Shown: positions 39,283-46,349 of the stretch, one piece after another
Layout of the letters: each line of letters opens with the position of its first letter
How positions within the stretch are numbered: position 1 is the first letter of the stretch
Origin: DATBQN01 sp963755825
Lineage (GTDB): Bacteria; Acidobacteriota; Thermoanaerobaculia; Multivoradales; UBA5704
NCBI GenBank assembly: GCA_963755825.1
Contig: CAVWLA010000001.1
Span: forward strand, 2,232,001 to 2,296,000
DNA: 64,000 nucleotides
Direction of reading: 5' to 3'
Program-made: the position numbers and the translations under genes
Notes under the pieces: model-generated
What the model saw: the letters and a program-made list of their open reading frames with translations, nothing else
Told to the model about the DNA's origin: nothing
The model's database searches: none

Positions 39283-39595
39283 GAAGAGAAATTTTCGATG
39301 TTTCCTCGCATCCAGCGCGCGCAGCGAGGAAGCTTTGAGGATCTCCCGAGATGCGGCGGCCGTAGAGAGGAAATCTTCGCCGCATCTCCTCATGCAGCGG
39401 GCGTGGAAGAGAAATCTTCAAAGAATCTCCTCCTGCAGCGAGCGTAGAGGAGAAATCCGCGAGGTCTCCGCTCCTGCAACGCGGGCAGAGAAGAAATCTG
39501 CGCCGCATCGCCTCTTTCGGCGGCTGCAAGCTGTGAGACTGCCGAGGTTTCCCTTCTGCGGCGGCCGCAAAGGAGGAGATCTTCGGGACTGTGCG
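39283..39595. repeat. Degenerate tandem array, 41-bp period, about 7.5 copies
   Basis: Units of the type GAGGAGAAATCTTC ... TCCTCCTGCAGCG(G/A)GCGTA begin at about 39283, 39325, 39365, 39406, 39447, 39488, 39529 and 39570; the later spacings are exactly 41. Units are similar but not identical. In most, GAGGA and TCCTC within the unit can pair into a short hairpin. A period of 41 is not a multiple of three, and no frame has a start and binding site, so it is non-coding. Confidence 0.75.
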
Positions 39596-39602
39596 CCCGA
39601 TC

Positions 39603-39700
39603 GCCGATCTTTCTGTTCTACCCGCCGAGCCTTCCGCTCTACCGCCGATCCCTTCTGCCCGACGGCCGATCCTGCCGCTCGACGGCCGATCCTTCCGAGG
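39603..39700. repeat. Tandem array of ~20.5-bp units, five copies
   Basis: Units of the type CGGCCGATCCTTCCGCTCGA have their GCCGA core at 39603, 39624, 39644, 39665 and 39685, a 21/20/21/20 alternation that sums to 41 per pair. The array directly follows the 41-bp array and ends 21 nt before the stop codon of the outer-membrane channel gene. Confidence 0.65.
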
Positions 39701-39720
39701 AGACGGCAGCCGCCGAGCGC

Positions 39721-41226
39721 TCAGCGAGCCGGCGGAGCCGCGGGAGGCGCCGGGGTCTGGCTCGCCGCTGGCGCTTGGCTCGCCGCGGCCGCCGTCGGAG
39801 CGCCTGGACCGGCCCATTGGGCGTCGGTGAGCTGCCAGCCGCCGCCGAGGGCGCGGTAGAGCTGGACCAGGGTCGCCAGGCGGTTGTAGCGGGTCTGGGC
39901 GAGCTGGATCTCGGCGGGGAAGAGCTGCTGCTCCACCTGCAGCACCTCGAGGTAGTCCGAGAGGCCGGCGACGTAGCGCACGTTGGCGAGGCGGACGGCC
40001 TCGCGGTAGGCGGTCACCTCGCGCGCCCGCTGGGTCTCCACCTCGGCGTACTTCTGGTAGCCGACGAGGGCGGTCGACACCTCGCTGAAGGCGTTGGTGA
40101 CGCTCTGCTCGTACATCACCCGCGCCTGCTCGCGGCGGGCGAGAGCGGCGCGGTACTGGTTCTGCAGCAGGCGGCCCTGGAAGACCGGGGTGAGGAGGCC
40201 GGCGCCGACGGACCACGTGCGGCCGGAGCCGAAGAACTGCGCCAGCTGCGGCGAGGCGCCGCCGTAGGCGCCGGTCAGGCTGATCGCCGGCAGGAAGTCG
40301 GCGGCGGCGACCCCTACTTGGGCGTTGGCGGCGATCAGCGCCTGCTCCGCCTGGCGGAGGTCCGGCCGCCGCTTGAGCAGGTCGGAGGGCAGCCCGGAAG
40401 GGACCGCCGGCGGCAGGAACTGGTCGTTGAGCACCGCCCCGCGCGCGATGGGGCCGGGGTTCCTGCCGAGGAGGAGCGAGAGCTGGTTCTCCTGCGCCGT
40501 GATCTGCCGCTCGAGGTCGGGGATCACCGCCGCCGTCGAGGCGAGCGAGGCCTCGGCGCTCGAGGTCTCGAGGCCCGAGGCCGTGCCGCCCTTCAACCGG
40601 CGGTCGAAGAGGTCGAAGGTCTCCTGGAAGGTGCCGGTCGTGCGCTGCGCGATGGCGAGCTGGAGGTCGAGCTCGCGGAGCTGGAAGTAGCCGGTCGCCA
40701 CCTCGGAGACGAGCGAGAGGAGGACGCCGCGGCGCCCCTCCTCGCTCGCCAGGTACTGGGCGAGCGCCGCCTCGTTGAGGTGCCGGATGCGGCCCCAGAG
40801 ATCGACCTCCCAGGAGAGCCCGAGATTGGCGGTGGCGAGCGACCCCTCGGCGCCCGGGGTGGCGGAGAACTCCGAGGTGCGGCCGTGCTCGACGCCCGCC
40901 GAGAGCTGGATCGACGGGAAGTACTCGGAGCGCGCGATCCCCGCGTTGGCGCGCGCCTCCTCCACCCGCGCCGCGGCGAGACGCAGGTCGTAGCCGTTGC
41001 GGAGGGCCTCGGCGATCAGGCCCTGCAGCGCGTCGTCGGCGAAGATCTTCCACCACTCCTGATCGGCGAGCGAGGCGGCATCGACCGGCCCCTGCTGGCC
41101 GCGGGCCTCCGCCGGCACCGCCACCGGCGGCCGCTGATATCGGGGGCCCACGACGCAGCCGGCGAGGGCGCCGGCGGCGAGGAGAGCCGCCGGCAGGAGG
41201 GTCCAGCGCGAAGTCGGCCGTCTCAT
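39721..41226 (-). CDS. RND efflux outer-membrane lipoprotein channel (NodT/OprM family)
   Basis: 501 residues. The N-terminal lipoprotein signal ends LAAGALAGC (lipidated Cys24). Two outer-membrane-efflux (TolC-like) halves follow, with WWKIFADDALQGLIAEAL, NLGLSWEVDLWGRI, LLKRRPDLRQAEQALIAANA and YLEVLQVEQQLFPAEI, all hallmarks of NodT/OprM channels. A Pro/Ala-rich tail (about 480-501) is unusual. It forms the outer-membrane exit duct for the pump encoded just upstream, with which it shares an ATGA overlap (41223-41226), so the two are translationally coupled. Confidence 0.93.
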   Translation of the reverse strand: MRRPTSRWTLLPAALLAAGALAGCVVGPRYQRPPVAVPAEARGQQGPVDAASLADQEWWKIFADDALQGLIAEALRNGYDLRLAAARVEEARANAGIARSEYFPSIQLSAGVEHGRTSEFSATPGAEGSLATANLGLSWEVDLWGRIRHLNEAALAQYLASEEGRRGVLLSLVSEVATGYFQLRELDLQLAIAQRTTGTFQETFDLFDRRLKGGTASGLETSSAEASLASTAAVIPDLERQITAQENQLSLLLGRNPGPIARGAVLNDQFLPPAVPSGLPSDLLKRRPDLRQAEQALIAANAQVGVAAADFLPAISLTGAYGGASPQLAQFFGSGRTWSVGAGLLTPVFQGRLLQNQYRAALARREQARVMYEQSVTNAFSEVSTALVGYQKYAEVETQRAREVTAYREAVRLANVRYVAGLSDYLEVLQVEQQLFPAEIQLAQTRYNRLATLVQLYRALGGGWQLTDAQWAGPGAPTAAAASQAPAASQTPAPPAAPPAR

Positions 41227-44200
41227 GGATGCGTCTCCTCGGCGACCGCCGGCGTTCCGGCGGCGGTCCGTTGTGCATGCTTGCGCTCCGCCCCGGCGAG
41301 GCGCTCGAAGATCACGAAGAGGGCGGGGATGATGAAGATGGCGAGGCCGGTCGCGGCGAGCATGCCGGCGACCACCACGGTGCCGAGGATCTGCCGTGAG
41401 ATGCCTCCGGCGCCGGCGGCGAACCACAGCGGCAGGCAGCCGAGGATGAAGGCGAGCGAGGTCATCAGGATGGGCCGCAGGCGCAGCTGCGCCCCCTCGA
41501 GCGCCGCCGCGGAGAGGCTTCGCCCGCGCTCGAAGCCGGCCTTGGCGAACTCGACGATGAGGATGGCGTTCTTGGCGGCGAGGCCGATGAGCACGACGAG
41601 CCCGATCTGCCCGTAGACGTCGAAGTCGAACTTGCGCAGCAGGAGGCCCATGAAGGCGCCGAAGACGGCGATGGGCACCGAGAGGAGGACGCTGAAGGGC
41701 AGCGACCAGCTCTCGTAGAGCGCGGCGAGGATGAGGAAGACGACGATGATCGACAGCGCGAAGACGCGCCCGGTGGTGCCCGCCGCCTTCTTCTCCTGGT
41801 AGGCGAGGTCGGACCAGTCGTAGCCCATCTCGCGCGGCAGCACCTGCGCCGCCACCTGCTCGAGCGCCGCGATCGCCTGGCCGGAGCTGTAGCCGGGCGC
41901 CGCGGCGCCGGTCACCTGGGCGGCGCGGAAGGCGTTGAAACGCTGCGTATACTCCGGCCCATAGGTGCGGCGGACGGTCGCCACCGCGGAGAGCGGCACC
42001 ATGTTGCCCTCGGCGTTGCGGACGTAATACTGATTGATGTCCTCGGGGTTCACCCGCTCCGCGCCCTCCGCCTGGAGGAAGACGCGCCACTGCCGGCCGA
42101 AGCGGTTGAACTGGTTGACGAAGGAGCCGCCGAGGAAGGCCTGCAGCGTCTGGTAGACGTCGCCCACCGGGATGCCCTGCTTCAACACCTTGTCGCGGTC
42201 GACGTCGACGTAGACCTGCGGCACCGAGGCGCGGAAGCCGCTGTTGACGTTGGCGAGCTCGGGCCGCTTCTTCGCCGCCGCGAGGAAGCGCTGCAGGTTC
42301 TGGTCGAGGAAGGCGACCGAGCCGCCGCTGCGGTCCTGCAGCCAGAGCGAGAAGCCGCCCGAGGAGCCGAGGCCGGGGATCGCCGGCGGCTGGAAGGCGA
42401 ACACCGTCGCCTCCGGGATCTGGCTGCGGAACTCGTTGTTGAGCTGCCCGATGAGTTCCTGCGCGGTGAGCGAGCCGCGCTCGTCCCAGGGCTGCAGGGA
42501 GACGAAGAAGAAGCCGTTGTAGGAAGCCGAGACGTAGGAGAGCAGGCTGAAGCCGGCGACGGTGTTGTAGTGCAGGATGCTCTTCGGGTGGCGCGCCAGG
42601 ATCGCCTCGACCTTGCGGCAGACGTCGTCGGTGCGCTGCAGCGACGAGGCGTCGGGGAGCTGCACGTTGAGGTAGAAGTAGCCCTGGTCCTCGTCGGGGA
42701 CGAAGCTGCCGGGGAGCGACTTGCCGAGGCCGCCGGCGAGGATGGCGAAGCCGACGAGGATGGCGATCGCGACGACGAACTTGCGGACCAGGAAGGCGGA
42801 AACCGAGATGTAGCCGCGGGTGGCTTTGGCGAAGCCGCGGTTGAAGCCGCCGAAGGCGCGCGCGAGGACGCCCTTCGACTCCTTGCGCGGCCGCAGCAGG
42901 AGCGCCGCGAGCGCCGGCGACAGCGACAGCGCGTTGAACGCCGAGATGAGGACCGAGATGGCGATGGTCACCGCGAACTGCTTGTTGAGGCGCCCTTGGA
43001 TGCCGCCGAGGAAGGCGACCGGCAGGAACACCGAGGAGAGGATGAGGGCGATGGCGACGACCGGCCCGGAGACCTCGCGCATCGCCTGCAGGGTCGCCTC
43101 GCGCGGCGACGAGCCCTCCTCGATGTGATGCTCGACCGCCTCGACGACGACGATAGCGTCGTCGACCACCAGGCCGATGGCGAGGACGAGGCCGAAGAGC
43201 GACAGCGTGTTCATCGAGAAGCCGAGCACCGGGAAGACGGCGAAGGTGCCGATGAGCGACACCGGCACGGCGATCAGCGGGATGAGCGTGGCGCGCCAGT
43301 TCTGCAGGAAGAGGAAGACCACCAGGATGACAAGGATCATCGCCTCGCCGAGGGTCTTGGCGATCTCCTTGATGCCCTCGGTCACCGGCAGCGAGGTGTC
43401 GACCGAGACGGTATAGGCGAGGTCCTCGGGGAAGCGCTGCTTGAGCTGCTCCATCGCCGCCTTGACGCCGTCGGCGACGGCGAGAGCGTTCGAGCCCGGC
43501 GCCTGGTAGATGCCGATGATGCACGACGGCTTGCCGTCGAGGCGGCCGATCTGCCGGTAGGCGAGGGCGCCGAGCTCGATGCGCGAGATGTCCTTCAAGC
43601 GCACCGCCGAGCCGTCGGGGTTCAACCGCACCACCACCTCGCCGAACTGGTCGGCGGTGACCAGCTGCCCCTGGGCGCGCACCGTGTAGGTGAACTCGGT
43701 GCCCTTGGGCGCCGGCTCGGCGCCCACCTGTCCCGCCGGGTTGACGGTGTTCTGCTGCGAGATGGCGCGCGTCAGGTCGGCGACGGTCAGCCCCAGCTTG
43801 GCGAGCTGGTCGGGCTTCACCCAGATGCGCATCGAGTAGTCGGAGGCGCCGAAGTTGAGCACCTGGCCGACGCCCGGCACGCGGTAGAGCGCGTCGTTGA
43901 CGTTGATCAGCGAGTAGTTGCCGAGGAAGAGGCCGCTGTAGGTCCCCTTCGGCGAATAGAGCGAGATGAGGAGGAGCGGCGTGCCCTGGGTCTTGCGGTA
44001 GGTGAAGCCGAACTGGTTGACCGCCGCCGGCACGTTCGGCAGCCCCTGGGCGACGCGGTTCTGGGCGTTGACCTGGTCGATGTTGCGGTCGGTGCCGACG
44101 TCGAAGGTGACGCGCAGGTTGAGGGTGCCGTCGTTGGCGTTGACCGACTGCATGTAGAGCATGTCGTCGGCGCCGTTCATCTGCTGCTCGAGCGGCGTCG

Positions 44201-44384
44201 CCACCGACTGCTCGACGGTGAGCGCGTCGGCGCCCGGATAGGTGGTCTGGATCTGGATCAGCGGCGGGACGATGTCGGGGAACTTCTCGATCGGCAGCCC
44301 GACCATGGCGACCAGGCCGAGGAGGACGGTGAGGATCGAGATGACGATCGCGACGATCGGTCGATCGATGAAGAAGCGCGCCAT
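41223..44384 (-). CDS. RND inner-membrane multidrug efflux pump, HAE1 family (AcrB/MexB-like)
   Basis: 1053 residues, the usual length for HAE1 transporters. The N-terminus MARFFIDRPIVAIVISILTV and porter-domain motifs (PGADALTVEQSVATPLEQQM) are typical. Proton-relay aspartates lie in TM4 (GLVLAIGLVVDDAIVVVEAV), and the second hydrophobic half has LVVLIGLAAKNAILIVEFAK. It is a proton-driven trimeric exporter of hydrophobic drugs or metabolites, spanning the inner membrane. It is the middle gene of the adaptor-pump-channel operon, starting five bases after the adaptor stop codon. Confidence 0.95.
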   Translation of the reverse strand: MARFFIDRPIVAIVISILTVLLGLVAMVGLPIEKFPDIVPPLIQIQTTYPGADALTVEQSVATPLEQQMNGADDMLYMQSVNANDGTLNLRVTFDVGTDRNIDQVNAQNRVAQGLPNVPAAVNQFGFTYRKTQGTPLLLISLYSPKGTYSGLFLGNYSLINVNDALYRVPGVGQVLNFGASDYSMRIWVKPDQLAKLGLTVADLTRAISQQNTVNPAGQVGAEPAPKGTEFTYTVRAQGQLVTADQFGEVVVRLNPDGSAVRLKDISRIELGALAYRQIGRLDGKPSCIIGIYQAPGSNALAVADGVKAAMEQLKQRFPEDLAYTVSVDTSLPVTEGIKEIAKTLGEAMILVILVVFLFLQNWRATLIPLIAVPVSLIGTFAVFPVLGFSMNTLSLFGLVLAIGLVVDDAIVVVEAVEHHIEEGSSPREATLQAMREVSGPVVAIALILSSVFLPVAFLGGIQGRLNKQFAVTIAISVLISAFNALSLSPALAALLLRPRKESKGVLARAFGGFNRGFAKATRGYISVSAFLVRKFVVAIAILVGFAILAGGLGKSLPGSFVPDEDQGYFYLNVQLPDASSLQRTDDVCRKVEAILARHPKSILHYNTVAGFSLLSYVSASYNGFFFVSLQPWDERGSLTAQELIGQLNNEFRSQIPEATVFAFQPPAIPGLGSSGGFSLWLQDRSGGSVAFLDQNLQRFLAAAKKRPELANVNSGFRASVPQVYVDVDRDKVLKQGIPVGDVYQTLQAFLGGSFVNQFNRFGRQWRVFLQAEGAERVNPEDINQYYVRNAEGNMVPLSAVATVRRTYGPEYTQRFNAFRAAQVTGAAAPGYSSGQAIAALEQVAAQVLPREMGYDWSDLAYQEKKAAGTTGRVFALSIIVVFLILAALYESWSLPFSVLLSVPIAVFGAFMGLLLRKFDFDVYGQIGLVVLIGLAAKNAILIVEFAKAGFERGRSLSAAALEGAQLRLRPILMTSLAFILGCLPLWFAAGAGGISRQILGTVVVAGMLAATGLAIFIIPALFVIFERLAGAERKHAQRTAAGTPAVAEETHP

Positions 44385-44388
44385 GGCG

Positions 44389-45600
44389 TCACCGGCTCCC
44401 CGTGGCGCCTGAGCCCTTGGACCCGGAGCCGCCGGCTGACCCGGTACCGCCCGCGGCGAGCGTCGCGGGCAGCGCCGCCTCCTCCTGCGGCTTGACCTGC
44501 GCGCCCGGCTTGACCCGCGAGAAGCCCTCGACGACGACGCGGTCGCCGGCCTTCAGGCCCTGCTCGGCGCCCGGCGGGTTGGCGACGATCCACTGGCTGC
44601 CCACCTTCTCCGCCGGCACCACGGTGAGCACCCGCGCCTTGTCGTCGCTGTCGACGACCGCCACCTGGTAGCCGCCCTGCAGCTCGTTGACCGCCCGCTG
44701 CGGCACCAGGAGGGCGCCTTGGCGCAGCTCGGTGACGGCGCGGATCTTGGCGTACTGGCCGGGCCGCAGCAGGTTCCCCGGGTTGGGGAAGACGCCGACG
44801 GTGGCGATGGTGCCGGTGCGCGGATCGACCTGGCGGTCGGCGAAGAGCAGGCGCCCCTTCTGCGGGAAGACGGTGCCGTCGGCGAGCACCAGCTCGAGCC
44901 CGGCGGCGGGGGTCGAGCCGGCCGGCGACTGCGCCAGCTTCTGCTGCAGGTGGAGGTACTCCTGCTCGCCGAGCTGATAGACGACGCGGATGGGGTCGCA
45001 CTGCGAGACCGTGGTGAGCACCGTCGTCGGGCTCACCAGGTTGCCCACCTGCTGCGTCGCGGTGCCGGCGACGCCGGCGATCGGCGAGGTCACCCGCGTC
45101 CAGGAGAGGTTCAACCGCGCCTGGGAGACCGCCGCGGCGAGCGCCGCGACGCCCGCCTTCGCCGACTGCTGGGCCGAGCGCGCGTTGTCGAGCTCCTGTT
45201 GGGAGACCGCCTTCTGGGCGGCGAGCGGCTCGAAGCGGGCGACGTCGCGCTCGGCCTTGGCGAGCGCCGCCTGCCCCTCGGCGAGGTTGGCCTGCGCCTG
45301 GGCGAGCTGCGCCTGCACCTGCCGGGGGTCGATCTCGAAGAGGAGCTGGCCCTGGCTCACCACGGCCCCTTCCTGATAGTCGCGCCGCAGCAGGTAGCCG
45401 TCGACCTTGGGCCGGATCTCGGCGTTGTCGTTGCCCGCGGTGGTGCCGATCCACTCGCCGTAGATCGGCACGTCCTGCTGGAGGACCGGGGTGACGACGA
45501 CCACGGGAGGCGGCGGTGGCGGCGCCGGCGCGTCCTTGCCGTGGCAACCGACGACCGCGGCGGCGAGAACACCCAGACCGACGACCAGTGTGCGCTTCAT
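44389..45600 (-). CDS. RND periplasmic adaptor lipoprotein (membrane fusion protein)
   Basis: 403 residues from the ATG at 45600 with GAGACGAGG directly upstream. The lipoprotein signal ends LAAAVVGC (Cys19). The protein has the standard adaptor layout: lipoyl half (AEIRPKVDGYLLRRDYQEGA), an alpha-helical hairpin (ANLAEGQAALAKAERDVARF), the second lipoyl half (LSWTRVTSPIAGVAGTATQQ), a beta-barrel (GRLLFADRQVDPRTGTI) and a C-terminal membrane-proximal domain with a Gly/Ser-rich tail. It links the pump to the outer-membrane channel and is the first gene of the operon, behind the MarR-type regulator. Confidence 0.93.
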   Translation of the reverse strand: MKRTLVVGLGVLAAAVVGCHGKDAPAPPPPPPVVVVTPVLQQDVPIYGEWIGTTAGNDNAEIRPKVDGYLLRRDYQEGAVVSQGQLLFEIDPRQVQAQLAQAQANLAEGQAALAKAERDVARFEPLAAQKAVSQQELDNARSAQQSAKAGVAALAAAVSQARLNLSWTRVTSPIAGVAGTATQQVGNLVSPTTVLTTVSQCDPIRVVYQLGEQEYLHLQQKLAQSPAGSTPAAGLELVLADGTVFPQKGRLLFADRQVDPRTGTIATVGVFPNPGNLLRPGQYAKIRAVTELRQGALLVPQRAVNELQGGYQVAVVDSDDKARVLTVVPAEKVGSQWIVANPPGAEQGLKAGDRVVVEGFSRVKPGAQVKPQEEAALPATLAAGGTGSAGGSGSKGSGATGSR

Positions 45601-45811
45601 CCTCGTCTCCTCAGGGAGCAGATCCTTGGTGATTTCGGCCGCCGAGCCGGCGCACCGGCACCGGTCTCGCGGCGGCATTCCGGGCTATCCGGACGACGCC
45701 TCTCCACGGCGCCGGCGAGCCCGGCGCGAGCGCGGATTGCTGCTGGACAGCGAACGACGTGCGGCGGCGGCGGTACCGGGTCTCTGCCGAGCCACGAGCC
45801 GGCGCCACCCC

Positions 45812-45823
45812 TTCATACCTGAA
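45812..45823. promoter_or_regulatory. Candidate MarR operator TTCATACCTGAA before the efflux operon
   Basis: An inverted repeat TTCA-N4-TGAA in the 243-bp gap between the regulator stop codon and the adaptor start. On the operon strand it overlaps a -10-like TATGAA, preceded at a 16-nt distance by TTTCCG. The same TTCA-N4-TGAA layout occurs at the start of the regulator gene. Confidence 0.5.
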
Positions 45824-45843
45824 CCATCGGGGGCGGAAAAAAA

Positions 45844-46275
45844 TTACTTGAGCTGCTCGAGCGCGTGCTCCAGGGCGCGGGTGTCGGCCGCCGCCAGCCG
45901 CTCGGCCATCTGCTTCTGCACCTCGCGGACGCGCTGGGCGCCCGCCGCCTGCCGCTCGCGGCCGAGCGCCGTCAGGGTCGCCCGCACGCAGCGGCGGTCC
46001 TTGGGGTCCTCGACGCGGCGCACCAGCCCGTCCACCTCCAGCCGATCGACCAGCTGCGTGATATTCGAGCGCACGCAGATCTGCCGCGCCGCCAGCTCCG
46101 ACAGCGCCAGCGGCTCGTCGGCGAGAGCCAGGTGCTTCAAAGCGCTGTACTTCGGCGTCGAGAGATCGACCCCCTCGAGCGCCTCGTCCAAGCGCCGCTC
46201 GACGGCGCGCGCCGCCTGCAGCAGCAGGGACATCAGCCGATCGGGCGGGCAGGGGGAGGCGTCGCGGTCACTCAT
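45844..46275 (-). CDS. MarR-family transcriptional regulator
   Basis: 143 residues with the MarR winged-helix layout: a dimerisation helix at the start (LLLQAARAVERRLDEAL), recognition region LALSELAARQICVRSNITQLVDRLE, wing VRRVEDPKDRRCVRATLTALG, and a C-terminal dimerisation helix. It sits directly upstream of and parallel to the RND efflux operon, the usual arrangement for a repressor relieved by a pump substrate. The start codon lies inside a TTCA-N4-TGAA repeat, which suggests autoregulation. Confidence 0.9.
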   Translation of the reverse strand: MSDRDASPCPPDRLMSLLLQAARAVERRLDEALEGVDLSTPKYSALKHLALADEPLALSELAARQICVRSNITQLVDRLEVDGLVRRVEDPKDRRCVRATLTALGRERQAAGAQRVREVQKQMAERLAAADTRALEHALEQLK

Positions 46276-46286
46276 TCACATATGAA
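46275..46286. promoter_or_regulatory. Candidate MarR operator TTCACATATGAA at the regulator start
   Basis: An inverted repeat TTCA-N4-TGAA overlapping the start codon of the MarR-type gene. It matches the half-sites of the element at 45812-45823. Confidence 0.45.
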
Positions 46287-46349
46287 CCTTAGGAGCCGCG
46301 GGCGGCGCTGTCAAGTGGTGCCCGCCGGAATCGCCCGCCGCCCGCCGCC

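Noticed and set aside
39283..39700. Tandem arrays considered as a CRISPR array
   Set aside because: There is no invariant repeat alternating with unique spacers; all parts of the unit drift together, and no cas genes are present.
39215..39720. Coding potential of the repeat region on the minus strand
   Set aside because: The period of 41 bp shifts frame at each unit and no start codon with a binding site is present.
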